A program made the translations under genes and the position numbers. 64,000 nt of DNA, taken from Capitulum mitella. Its lineage: Eukaryota > Arthropoda > Thecostraca > Pollicipedomorpha > Pollicipedidae. Positions 45,496 through 57,071 of the stretch are shown here, piece by piece. The stretch lies in contig CP099854.1 of assembly GCA_030062745.1 (NCBI GenBank), positions 13,774,153 through 13,838,152 on the forward strand, given 5' to 3'. The notes below the pieces were generated by a model that saw only the letters and a list, made by a program, of their open reading frames with translations, had not been told where the DNA came from and made no database searches. Positions within the stretch are counted from its first letter, which is position 1. Every line of letters begins with the position of its first letter.

Positions 45496-47504
45496 ATTAA
45501 ATCATTACCAGTTTTCCTATCAAAATATGCATAATTCTAGCAAATCTGGGTGTTGCACATTGCACAAACAGCAAACCAAACAAACTGATAATTTTCCAGT
45601 GGACTGTACTGTGCTTACAGAATTCAGGAACTGCCAACTACATATCGAAGCTATGGGTATCTGACCCAGCAATGCATTATTCATACTGGCTAAACTGTAC
45701 CAGCCTGGTTTTTGGCACTCATCACTGGACATTAATCTTAACTTATGTATGTTCCTATCAGTCTTAATATTTAAATTTTATTTGCCAATTATGACAAGTC
45801 TCAGTTCCGTGCATTGAAAATCAGGAATTCTGTTGTGATGTAAGCAAATGGAATGGGACAGATAAATGTATAAGGCTGTAAGATATAACTGTTGGGCAGA
45901 ATGAAGTCTGATCACACTGCATTATTGGCATATGGCCTATGGAATTCAATACTACACTGACATTGCATCTTTGATGCAACATTATGCTCTGTAATTGCCC
46001 AGTGCAGTAAATAGAAGGCAGCAGAATACCCAGCCCAATTTGTGCAGAAAGTGAATCTACCATCTACCACACCATTAATTTCACAACCACCATCCATTGC
46101 TGCTGCCACACATGAAGAGCTATTAGGGTCAGTGACACCAGCCTAATGGTTACCAGCTATTGGCAGACAGTTGGGACACAATGTCAGTTTCTGGAATCAA
46201 TGAGCTGAAAAATAAAAATAATGCAACCACACAGATGCCGTAAAGACTGACGACACTTCCAAATAGGACATTAATCTAACAAGCACAAACTGAAAATACC
46301 ATAACCTTGGTTTCTCTATGCCGGTAGGCCTTTGGAATATTCAACAGTTTGTGTCAGCTCCGAAGTAAAGAACAGCTATTTGATATACAATACTCATAAG
46401 CTCCTGTTCCCTTGCTTATCCATTTCAACTTTACGGAACCTATAAAATTTACCGCTTACCAAAAATAAGGCGAGGAACAGCCGTCAATGTACTTCCGTCG
46501 TAACACGAACCCCGCGCACCATAGTCAGGTATTCGAGCGACAACGCCACGGAGCGACGCCATCTATATTTTTTTTTGTCGCTCGCCCGCCATTAACGTCT
46601 TAAAGAAAACATCTGCAATAAAGAAAGAAATGGTAAACTACTGCCCGAATATCACTGCCATCAACGTGTGCACATTTCTATGCTTTCGTGAACAGTGCCT
46701 CGTCAAACATGTTTACACGGGGGCTCAGCCTCCACAGTGGAGCAGTGGCGGCTCGTCATTAAACGCAATACCTCAAAGGGACTCGTCTATGGAAATTTGA
46801 CTGGGGGAAGGGGGTGGCAGGCGTGAGATGAATTATTTTTTATCTACCTGCCCACGAAGAGCTATGGATAGGGAAACTGCCCAATGAACGCCACCATGTC
46901 TTATTGCACCACCCCCATTGCCTTCTAATTGAGAGAACTGATTGACAAATGAAAAAATACTTCCCGAGAGAGACAGCATGTCTGCAGATTCGGTCCCGTC
47001 CTCTTCCTCACTGGCAGCGTTGCAGACGTGTGGTGCATCCATGAAGTTTCAGTGGAAGTGTGGAATAATTTTCCGGCTAATATTCCTGCATTGGGCTTTA
47101 AATTTAATAAATTTGAAGACAAATGTAAAAACAGGCAAAATAAGCGACATAGCAAAAACATTATCATGCTCCACAGCTATTCTCAATATCCAGCCTTCAC
47201 ACTGCCCCAGCCGTCCATCATGTAACCTTTTGGCATCATACTTATGTAGTGAGGAAAATTAATATCTCACGTTATTCGTAAGATGGCCTGCGTCTTGGTG
47301 ACAAAAACGTTCGTCACTGCAGCGGGAGTCTTCCATGTTTTTTTTTTTAGTCCCCTATAGAGTGTTCATTGGAATTACAGATTCCAAAAAATCATGTATT
47401 GGTTATTGGTGTTTTGCGTAATACATTTCACAGCAGAGATATTCAAAGCAACTGCAGCAGACCGAGCCTTCTACCGTTTTTTCTTTTTTAGTCCGATATC
47501 GAGT
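45496..47504. other. Intergenic, no gene seen
   Basis: AT-rich. A CAGTGGCGGCTCGTC string at 46743, identical in type to the hAT end at 59683, starts here without a matching partner. A short stretch near 47340-47420 resembles the flank at 47915-47990, suggesting a small old duplication into which the hAT MITE at 47505 was inserted. Confidence 0.4.
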
Positions 47505-47918
47505 CAGGGGTGTCGATTTATATTCTTTCGAGGGGGCCCTGGCCCACTCACTGTTGATTTGGGTCCATCCAATGTTGGTTTGGGCCCCTCCAATATTTTC
47601 TGCAGTTTTAAAGGGAATTGGGCATTTAAAGAATTGGGAATATAAAGGAAACAAAAGAAACGGTCACAATAGATAAGAGATGGGCAGAAAATATAGCAGA
47701 AGGCATAAAGTGATGTGATATCTATCTTTCTATCTCCTATACATATATATACAAATATACTTAGATGTATCGCATATACATAATTTTTGTATGAAAAATA
47801 GTAACAAAAGACTCAAACATTTCCATGCATCAAAACAAAGTGGGCTAAATCCGTTGCGAAACCCACATTTGGCAGACGGCTCGGCCCACCCCATCATTTA
47901 CAGAAACTGACGCCCCTG
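47505..47918 (+). mobile_element. hAT-type MITE
   Basis: Begins CAGGGGTGTCGATTT and ends AACTGACGCCCCTG. The flanks TATCGAGT and TATGGAGT are an 8-bp target duplication with seven matches. Family partner of 4865-5064, with a longer, AT-rich middle. Confidence 0.85.
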
Positions 47919-48379
47919 TATGGAGTGCTTATTGGAATCGCATGTTCCAAAAACACCCATTCGTTTTCTTCTACATAATACATTAAACCTCACAAATGTT
48001 TAAGCCTACAACCGTGGTCAGTGCTCAGCGCGCAGCACCTTATGACATGTATGACTCTTCAGATCTGGCCAGTACGTTAACATTTCAGGAAATGTGTGCT
48101 CCATGAGCAATACGCGTTTTCCACAGTATGACCTCTACATGGACTCTTGGCCGCTACACGCCCGTGTCAGTCCAACGGTGGTCACATATTTAATCGTGCA
48201 TTGGCTTTAGGCGTCGTGATCACTAGCGAACGACGCGCATCACTTGTGGACGACGTCAGACAGTTACGAAGTAGTTTTGGTCATCATATGGCAATGCCGC
48301 TCTGTAAAATGAAATGCAATACATTCTATAAAAAAATGCATGCTACACTGAGGAACACTCTTCCATCAGCGGTCATGCT

Positions 48380-50740
48380 CTATACATTTCCTTCGCTGCA
48401 TAAAAGCTTCTGTACGAATCCACGCACTGTGTACGCACCGAAGTTTGACGTGCGATCTCGCCTGTCCTTCGCCGACAGGAGCTTGGTCACGGCTGGACTC
48501 GGGTCGAACGCGACGATGCCAGCATCGTTCAGTGCCACCAGCAGGCGGCAGTTGACAGTTTCTTCCGACATTCTCAGCCGGTGGTGGGACCTCACGTTGC
48601 TGAAATGCGAGGCAGCCCTCTCCGTCCCCAATGCTGTGCGGCGTGATCGCGATAAAGGACCTTTGAAGCCTCTGACAGGTGCCGGGCGCTGCGCTGAACA
48701 TTCCCCACAGCTTCTCTCCCACCTTCGGGCTTCTCGCCGCACACAGGGCCGACCACCGGTCCCAAATAGCGATCACCAAGCCAGCCACGCCACTCGGTCC
48801 GAACACTCCGCGCGCCAAACTGCTACCGGCGCGCACAAACTCCAGCACGGACGTCGCATTGGCCGTCTTCCACATGGTGTCCACGAGTTCCTTCTGTTCC
48901 ATGTCCAGCCGCTCACTAAGGAAGTCAACAAAGCTCTGGATGGTTCCGTTGCGGGCAGCCTCATCGCTCTAGGATGTGGTGACGTTCGTGTCCGCCGTTC
49001 GACGGTGCCTGCTGCCGGGTCCTTACCTCATCCCAACTCTACCTCTTTCCCTCCGGGAAAAGACCCTCTGCCATCACCGATAGCTGCAGAACAGCTGAGT
49101 CCCTGGCTTGTATGACTTCAGGGAGGGTCAACTTGCTCTTCTACAGAGTCTTCTGTAGGTGGCGCATAACGCAAGACAAGTCGTACATGAGAGCTGCGAA
49201 TCGCAGGGTCTAACCGTCTTCTTCCCATTTCTTCAGCAGTCCGATGGATTGTGCTCTGCACTTCTTCTCTGGGCCCATTTTCCTCTTCTCCCAAACGCTC
49301 CGGCACGCCTCTGTGTTGGCCAGGACTGCACGGCGGCGCCGAAAGAGGCGTTACGCGAGCCTGATCCCGTTTTCACGCAGAGCTTTGGTGTGGTTCTTCG
49401 ACGTCCGAAAGGAGGTTAGCAGACCCAACATGTCCACCTCCCAGTGATGAGCTTCCGCCAGTGTGGTCTCCACCTACTCCATCACCAGGTGAGACTGATG
49501 GCACGCGCATCACATTTTCATGATGTCTCGGTTCAGGTGCCCCTTCAACTTCACCCAGAGTTGAGCCGACCTGTTCCACTCTGGGTGACCACCCAACCCA
49601 CTACCCCTTCAACTTCACCCAGAGTCCCGCCTTCCGACCGGTGTTGGCCGACTCTCTGTCCGCGGTGACGCCAGTCAACTTGTCCATGGGAGCTCTGCGG
49701 CTGTTCATTGCCGTTGTCACTGTCTCCAAAAGGCCGTCTGCTCCGTCCGCGTCCGGCTCCACCATGGCCGGGGAGACCCCCTCCAGGGTGCCGCACTGGT
49801 GAGTACGCGCGCTATAACGAACTTATTGTCCCTCTGGGTGCGGTCCGTGGAGCCGTCGATTTGGATGCAGTGCAGGGAGCACTTCTGCAGTCGCTCTCCC
49901 AACCTGTCGTGCTGCATGCGCTTATGATGTCGAGAATCTCCTTGTAGGCGTCGGGAGGGCGATACTGCGGGGATGCGGCGCGAGGCGTGAAGGGCGTGAA
50001 GGCTTGCCAGTCAGCCGCCAGCGACAGGACGCGCTGGGCGGGCGTGCCGGCGAGTGAGCGAGCGCACCATGACCACGCCGTCGGGGTTTCGAAGATGCCG
50101 TCGTTGTACACGTCCACTGCCAGCTGTGTGAGCAGGCCGACTACGTGGGAGCCAGGGACGTAGCCAAAGGGGAGGGGGATATGGGGGCCATGGCCTCCCT
50201 GAGCCAAGCGGTCTTCATTAGATGTATGACGATTTCGTAGAAATACGTAGTAGTGATCATATATATGTTGCAAAAGCGAACATCATATGTTTTCGTGTTC
50301 GTTAAGCATGAGGTAAGCTACAGAGAATTGCTGTTTTTGTTACAAATTTCATCATATGCCAGTGGCATATGACAAAATTTGACATTTGCCCCGCCCCCTG
50401 AGGAAAGTCCTGCCTACGTGCCTGGTGGGAGCTCGCTCACTTCGTTATGGTGTGCCACAGGTGGTCCTCAGGACTCTCCCCCCCCCCTCCATGTGCTCCT
50501 CCTCTGCGGCCGAGACGTGGGGCATCCCCTGGAGATGATCGACCACACGCTTCAGTCTCTCGTCCCCCACGCGAATTCTGTCGGCCATGTTCACTCTCTC
50601 GTTTGCAGACATCTTTGAAGCTGTGGCCTCGTGCTCCTTGCAGGTCAAGCGGATCATGAACGTCCTCATGCTGCCGTTTGGCTTTATTTTTGTCTCTGAC
50701 AGCCGCCGGTGTTCTTTTAACGGCCAAGCGGCATCCAGTT
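48380..50740 (-). pseudogene. Decayed hAT transposase gene
   Basis: Conserved hAT pieces occur in order on the minus strand but in changing frames. They are a helical N-terminal part (about 50670-50440), the catalytic-core start CIQIDGSTDRTQRDNKF (49880-49800), GVTADRESANTGRKAGLW (about 49680-49610), a C-x-HQSHLVME helix (near 49490), LLTSFRTSKNHTKAL (about 49420-49375), and the C-terminal dimerisation motif FSNVRSHHRLRMSEETVN (about 48604-48550). The first Asp of the DDE triad is present. Several frameshifts and stops, and a ~60-bp duplication near 49543-49620, make it inactive. A BED finger and terminal repeats were not found. Confidence 0.75.
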
Positions 50741-50744
50741 TTTG

Positions 50745-50860
50745 GCCCCTGTACCAGTCAGTCGCCGCAGAAGGGCTCGGTGAAGGAATTGGTAGAGGAT
50801 ATTGAGTATCTTAAGGAGCAGGTGACAGGACAAAGGTAGTAGGTGCCAGGACAAAGGATC
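50745..50860 (+). pseudogene. Coiled-coil-like ORF fragment, split from 52079-52145 by a MITE
   Basis: The plus strand reads SPQKGSVKELVEDIEYLKEQ, a leucine-heptad pattern. After the 1210-bp MITE, the flank 52079-52145 continues in the same style with VQDLTETYKKLLIQAHRYQS. In-frame stops interrupt both parts. The origin is unknown; it may be a piece of a retroelement or host gene. Confidence 0.35.
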
Positions 50861-50864
50861 TTAA

Positions 50865-52074
50865 CCCTATTCCCGGCAGGGGGGGGGCGGAATCCGCCCC
50901 CCCTCGGGTTTTTTGCTTGCCAATTCCAGGCTTTTTAACGCAGCTTCACGAAACTTGGTGACTTTTCCTTAGCTATTCCTTCTACGCGTCGCGACAAAAT
51001 TTCGAAATTCTATTTTGCTCAGGGGCGGAGCCAGGCAACGTTTTTGGGAGGCACCTCAGGCCATTTTTGGCCATGTTGAGGGTAAAAGAAAAATGTCTGC
51101 CAAAAACAGAGTTTTTGAGATAGAACTTAAAACTTTATATGAATGTATAGCGAAATAGTTGGGCAATGTGCATATGTAATTTTGTTTATCTGAGGTCACT
51201 TTACAAGGTCAGGTCAAGATCAAAAGTCAAAATTTGTTTTTTTGCTATAATTTCGGTGCCGTTTTTTCAAATGCCAAACCCGGAATGCATATTACGTAGA
51301 AAGGTGCCCTCTACTTGTGTACCAAGTTTCAGCTTGATATCAGGTCGGGTCACGGAGCTATGACCTAAAATGTCAGTGCACGTACCCTATATCGCAAAAG
51401 CCAAAAAATGAATTTTTTGAAATAGAGTGAATTCAATCGATTAAAAACGTTTACAGATAATATTGAATGCACACGACATCATTCCAGGTGACCCCAAGGT
51501 CACTGGAGGTCATTTAAGGTCAAAGGTCACAAGTTGGTCTGAAGAACGTGTGACCATGACAGTTCCCCCTTTTTTATGTCCCTGGCACCGCCTATGCTAA
51601 CATTATACAAACATTGTAATGCGATTTGTACTTCTTTAGCATAACATGACTAGCAAAAGCTAAAAAAGTGTTTTGGCCTCTTTTGTTCATTCCGTTATTG
51701 GAAAACTAATCCCCCTATTTTTCAAACCCTGTGAACGCCCATGAATTTTCTCAAAATTTCAGATTTGCATACCCATGGTAAAAGCTCTATCCATAATCTC
51801 TCGATTGATGCCAGTTTCATCGAAATCGGTCCATAAACAACGGAGTTATAAGAAGTCAAAAAGTACCCCCCATTTGGACATTTTTGCCCCCCTGTATCCA
51901 CAAATTTCGAAATTTTGAAAATTTCTTTCTATAAAAATGTAGTTCACGTCACGGCAAATCGATTGCCGTTTATTGCGATGAAATCGGAAAAGTAGTTCTC
52001 GAGATCTCAGGGGGGGCCGAATCCGCCGCCCCTGCCGGGAATCGGCCATACCGTCTAGCCCTCCGGGAATAGGG
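50865..52074 (-). mobile_element. piggyBac-like MITE copy 6, full length (1210 bp)
   Basis: Exact TTAA at 50861-50864 and 52075-52078, with perfect 12-bp terminal inverted repeats. The length is identical to copy 3 and the sequence nearly so, but the orientation is opposite. Includes a perfect DR1 (AGGTCAAAGGTCA) near 51520. Probably among the youngest copies. Confidence 0.93.
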
Positions 52075-52145
52075 TTAAGGAGTAGGTGCAGGACCTGACG
52101 GAGACATACAAAAAACTTTTAATCCAGGCACACAGATACCAATCA

Positions 52146-52987
52146 TAGCGTCTCTCTTAGCACAGACTTAAAATTGCGAGGTGGCTTTTTCGTACGAAGC
52201 TTCGTTTGCGATAAATACCTCGTTTATGAAGTTATGTGGGGTAATTAAAGTCTGAGAAGCATATTTCGCTTAGCCTTCGCCAGTCCGGGGTGATGCAGCC
52301 TCCCCCTCCGGCTTTCCCAGTTTCCCGGCAACCCATCACCACCGGGTTTCCAGAACAGATTCTCTACGGTTTGGCCAAATAGGCTGAAATTTGGCTACTT
52401 GGATTTTAACCTTTTTTTACAAATGCCTTGAAAATTACAAGCAAAAGTCATGCCAGGTCATTGAGTTGTGATCTCGCTTTCGATGCGCTGCAGGTCGCAA
52501 ATGTGGAAAAGTCTGAACCATATCGTTTTAAATAACATCTTCGCGGCAATTCCAGATCAGACTGTTGTTTGTTAGGGGTCATAGAGGCACCACGCGGCTA
52601 TGAAGTGACCATTTATGACCATCATGAGACTCACATCATTCGAAGCTAACCAAGGCCATATCAGATTACGTTCCAAGGAAATTGGCCTGCTGCGACTGTT
52701 CCTACAAAGCGTGTTGTTTAGAGGCATCTTATGGTTATACAGGGATATGGGTTATGTTTGTAGTGGATGCGAGGACCTCTGAGGTCAAGGTCATGTCAGG
52801 TCAAGTTTCAGAGTACGTCTCACATGATCAAACTTGATCGTTTACCACGCACCGAAACCGCTACGGCACACTGCTAAAGTCAGCCCAAGGTCATTCAAGG
52901 TCAAAGTCGAGATGACGTTGGGTCATAATGAAGGCATTTGATAATAAAGATAGTAATTTGCAATCCATCGTGATTGGCGTAACATCG
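52146..52987. other. Intergenic with a cluster of AGGTCA half-sites
   Basis: No gene seen. TCAAGGTCA occurs at 52785-52793 and 52895-52903 and CCAAGGTCA at 52885-52893, with further GGTCA words between. It resembles the repeat at 5.8-6.1 kb in reverse. Confidence 0.5.
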
Positions 52988-54945
52988 TGTATTATGTCCG
53001 AGCCGACTGACCGGCCGGGTGCCGCTGTGGCCGGCCGAGGTCCGTCCTGCCCCGCGGCAGCCGACACGTGACCCGTGCCGGCTGGAGCCGAGGTCTGGTT
53101 GGCCGACCAGCGGCGCAGAGATTTTGCTGTGACGCAGACGACCGACTGACGCGTGGCGAGACACACGACTTGACACAAGACTAGTCGGCCTCCGACAAAT
53201 GGTCAGTCCTGACTGCTGCATCGCAAAAGAAGCCAGAAAACAAACAATTTGCTGTGACGTGCCGTGGCAGACGCCCACCCGATTGCGCGCCTGTCTCATG
53301 GATGGCTTGTCTCCGAATATAAAACGTTGCGATCCACTTATACTTTGGAAGCAAAATATGGCACGGTTGGTAGGATCTTCGCCGACTGCCTAGCTTTTCC
53401 GCTACGCGAAATGCCGAGTCGCAGTGATCCAGTCCGTTCTACTGAGAGCCGAGAAGCGTTCCTGATATGGCAAGACCGACGGGACGACTTCTTCCTCTTA
53501 TCGGAGGTCGCTGGCACGGAGACCCGCCTCCTCACGTTGACACTGAGGGAACGCCTGCGCGCTGACACGGCACGAGTCTCTCTGGTCCCGGAGCTGAGTC
53601 TTACAGAACTGTAGCGGGTCGCAATGATCCGCCGCCAGCTGGCTTCCCGCCGCAGCCGCGGTAGCCCGGGTAGCATGTTACCACAGCACCGCTCTGAGAC
53701 CTGCACAGCTAGCGTGAGTGGCTGTCAGCACTGTGGCCAGACTAGCCATTTTTCGGCCATCTGCCCGCTGCCCCATGGCCTGCCGCCACTATCAGCGCAG
53801 CCGCAGCCGCCCTGCCTGACGCTGCCGGTCCGGCCACCGCCCCCGGCCTGAGGCTGCCACTCACACGGCCGTCCCCGGCTCTGACGCTGCCGGTACAGCC
53901 GCCGCCGCGGCCTGCCGCCCGCGCAGCCGTCGTCTACGCCGTTGACACTGCCACCGCCCAGCCTGAGGCTGCCGGTCCAGTCGCTTCTGTCCGCCCCGCC
54001 GCTACCGCCGCCTTCGTCGCCGTCCGACACGCCGCCACCACCGTCTCAGGGACCACCGTTGCCGCCACCGTCTCAGGGACCACCGCTGCCACAGCCCGGC
54101 ACGATCCGCTGCCGCAGTCCGGCACGACTCCGCCACCGTCTGACCGGCCGCTGCCTCCTCTGGTGCCGTCGCCACCACCTCTGGTACTGCCTCTGCCGCC
54201 GTCTGACCGGCCGCTACCTCCTCTGGTGCCGCCCCCACCACCTCTGGTACTACCTCTGCCGCCGTCTGACCGGCTGCTACCACCTCTGGTGCCGCCACCA
54301 CGGACCGACCCCCATCACCTCTGGTACCGCCTCCGCCGCCATCCGACCGACCGCTACCTCCTCTAGTGCCGTCCCCACCACCGACCGACCCCCACCACCT
54401 CTGATACCGCCTCTGCCGCCGTCCGATCGGCTGCTAGGAACACCCCGACCACCGACCGATCGCCTTCCCCCGCCCACTGCCGATGCTTGCGCCCGGCGAG
54501 CACGCGTCTGCTGCTGAGACTTTGTGTATGTACTGAGCAATGTGTGACGCATATGCATGTGGGGAGGGGAAGGGAAGGTCTGGAGGCGCCCCGTCGACCC
54601 GGCTCGGCCACTGACAGAAAACATTTCAAGTTTTTTTTCTAGTTTTTGCTTTTCAGTCATCTTCTTCATTTCTGTTATCATTCGTACACTGGTAGCCGAA
54701 GAGTACGTGGGAGGAGGCGTGAATTATATCCGAGCTAGCCGGTTGGGATACGGCCCGCTCCACGGCGCCCGGCACGTGACATTTGCCGGCTGGAGCCGAC
54801 GTCGGGGTGGCCCACCGGCGACAGGGAGACTCTGCTATGACGAGCAGTGGCGAGCGCCCGCGCGATCGTGCGCTCATGGGTCGCCCGTCCGCCGAATATA
54901 AAACACTGGGATCCATTTCAACTTTGGAACCAGAACAGTTCTCGC
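52988..54945 (+). mobile_element. LTR-retrotransposon-type fossil, gag-like only, broken
   Basis: Two similar direct repeats start TGTATTATGTCCGAGC (52988) and TGAATTATATCCGAGC (54720) and share a GGCTGGAGCCGA block and a GAATATAAAAC TATA-type box. They end near 53360 and 54945. The second is preceded by a purine tract. The 5' repeat is longer through an internal duplication. The inside holds a CCHC zinc-knuckle segment (CQHCGQTSHFSAIC) typical of gag nucleocapsid and a Pro-rich minisatellite. No polymerase or envelope is recognisable. The element is broken in several places and the repeats have diverged clearly, so it is old. Superfamily unresolved. Confidence 0.55.
54139..54490 (+). repeat. 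63-bp Pro-rich minisatellite
   Basis: Units start at 54139, 54202 and 54265 (exactly 63 bp apart), then longer diverged units at about 54342 and 54422. The theme is TCTGACCGGCCGCT, CTCCTCTGGTGCCG and CCTCTGCCGCCG. It lies inside the LTR-type fossil. Confidence 0.85.
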
Positions 54946-55498
54946 CTCTTACCTCCTAAAACCCTGTCCAGCTTGGGCCACTTTTTGCGAGTGGGCTTTG
55001 CCTGCCCCCCGGATGTTGGAGTGTTGTCTGGGACGGCTGGAGCTAATAAGGTGTTGGGTAATGGACGCCGGAACCAGCGGCAGGCGAGGAAAGGTACGTA
55101 TCACCGATCAGCTCTGACACTATATGGAAAACACGGGGCTTACAGATGAGGACAGGGAACTAAAAAAAAAACGCAACTTTCGTATCTGTAAAGTACAGAC
55201 TTTGCCGGAGAATAACTGATAAAATAAAGCATATATCCAAACATTTTCTCAATTACTGATAGGTGTAAGATGCCACTGAAGTTGTGCATATGTAGACATC
55301 TGAATTTTGACATGGAACCGCACAAAGTTATATGCAAAATCATCATTTTCCTAACAAATGTCAATGGACTGTATACCTGTATCAGCCCTTTCATTATCAG
55401 TCACCTCCATTGGGGTTGGCAGAATTTCACTTTCCTGTGAAATAGTTATTTCACCAGTGCTTTGCTAACTTCCCTTTTGTGTTAATAATGGGCCTGTT
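54946..55498. other. Intergenic, no gene seen
   Basis: Composition turns AT-rich after about 55140. Nothing recognised. Confidence 0.5.
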
Positions 55499-55655
55499 AA
55501 TGAGGTGTATTAAAACTGTGGGGGGGCAGGGGGGTGGCTGCCCCCTCCGACTCTGGGTAAAATTTAACATTATCTCTATGGTGGTACTTGGAAAGAAACT
55601 AAGTGAAAATTATGTTGCCCTCCACCCCATCTACACAGAGGTTCTGCCACTAATG
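55499..55655 (+). mobile_element. hAT-type MITE remnant, same family as 57696-57842
   Basis: Shared blocks with the 57.7-kb element are the G-run with CCCC-TCC, ACTxTGGGxAA, ATTTAACATTA-C, CTATG-GGT and ACAGAGGTTCxxCC. The right end CACTAATG corresponds to CTACTG there. The left border and target duplication are uncertain. Confidence 0.55.
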
Positions 55656-57071
55656 CTGGTACCTACCTGATCCCTATAAACAATTCTTTAATGCTCCTTC
55701 CAAACCAACATAAAGCAGACAGCATGGCACAATCCATTGTGCATGCCAATCTGTGTCCATCTGCGCGCAAATCAGTTGTATGTTTTACTTTTTGCATAAT
55801 AGGCTCAGTGTTGCAGTTTTTGTGGGAAGAGTATTGGGTGTCTGGAGGCAAGATCAAAAGATCAGTGCAAAGGTTTAATAAAAGTACGTGCACGTCCCAA
55901 CAATTCGGTTCAGAGTGAAAACAATCAGGTGGTGTGAAGGCTGTTGACAGCCAACAGCAAGACCAGTGAGTATTGAGCTGGCAACATGTGTTTATGAATT
56001 CAGGTAGTATTTTGCAGGATATCTTCACTCATTTCAACAGGCCATAGGTATGTAGGTACTGCTTGGCACCAGATCTGCTATCCACCTATATTTAATTTCA
56101 AGATTTGTCATCTGATACCTACCCACCATAGTGGTGGGAAGCTTTTTCAAATACTGGGCAGTAATTCTGGCATGGTGTGCATCCTGAGGACATTAAACCA
56201 TTGGGTACACATTATTTTACGAGTACCTGGGCCAGCTCATTCACTTTACCCCAAAAAAAGATAGGTGGCATTTATGAGTAAATTGAAGACACTGAGACAC
56301 ATCTGAGCCAATGAAAATAAAATGGGACGGTGCTGTGGTCACTCCCTACCGAAGTTGTCTACCATAAATTTCCCTTACGTTTAAGGACATACACCCTGTG
56401 ACCATAGGATGTTCCTGAACATCCTACAGATGTTCAGGAGCAGGCCTTCAGTATACGAAGATGTGCCAACACTGAACCCAACGCCTCGTGATCATGAACA
56501 TCATTGCCAGTTCACAGACCAGTAGGCAGTGCTTGCTGAAGTGTAATGTGTAAGATATTCTTTTTTAGCAGAATCTATCGGATATTACCTTCTTTTTAAA
56601 GAACTTTCGGATGTCAACCTGACCTTCTTGTTTGTTGTTTTTTAGTTAGGAAGACACCTCTTGGGTCAGGTGTAATTGTCAAGTCCATGACACTTCAGCA
56701 AAAACCAAACGACATATGAAGATGACGTAGGCACACCGTTTTTGTCCCTGCAGCAGCTATCAACGCGCATCTCCCTCCGGTCGCCACCGGCGTCGAAATT
56801 TGTTTTGGCGCGCCATTTTTTGTTGCCGAGGATTTGTTACCATATTACTTCCAGATAAAGTCGCGGATCATAAACATTTGGTAAAAAGATGAACGACGAT
56901 CATATTTTTCTTTCATCTGGCAGTATGCCCCGTAACTTGAGCTGGACAAAGCAGCTACAGTGAGGACCTAGTCAATTATTGCCACCCAGTTATGCTTGCC
57001 CCTCCCCCCGTGGCCCGTTTTTCGCCGCGACTGGGGACAGGAGCCGTGACTGGAGGTTTTGCCCCACCCCC
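55656..57071. other. Intergenic, no gene seen
   Basis: AT-rich, with no supported exon or element. Confidence 0.5.

Noticed and set aside
46743-47260. hAT element starting CAGTGGCGGCTCGTC
   Set aside because: Left terminus is convincing, but no matching right end or 8-bp duplication was found, so no element borders are claimed.
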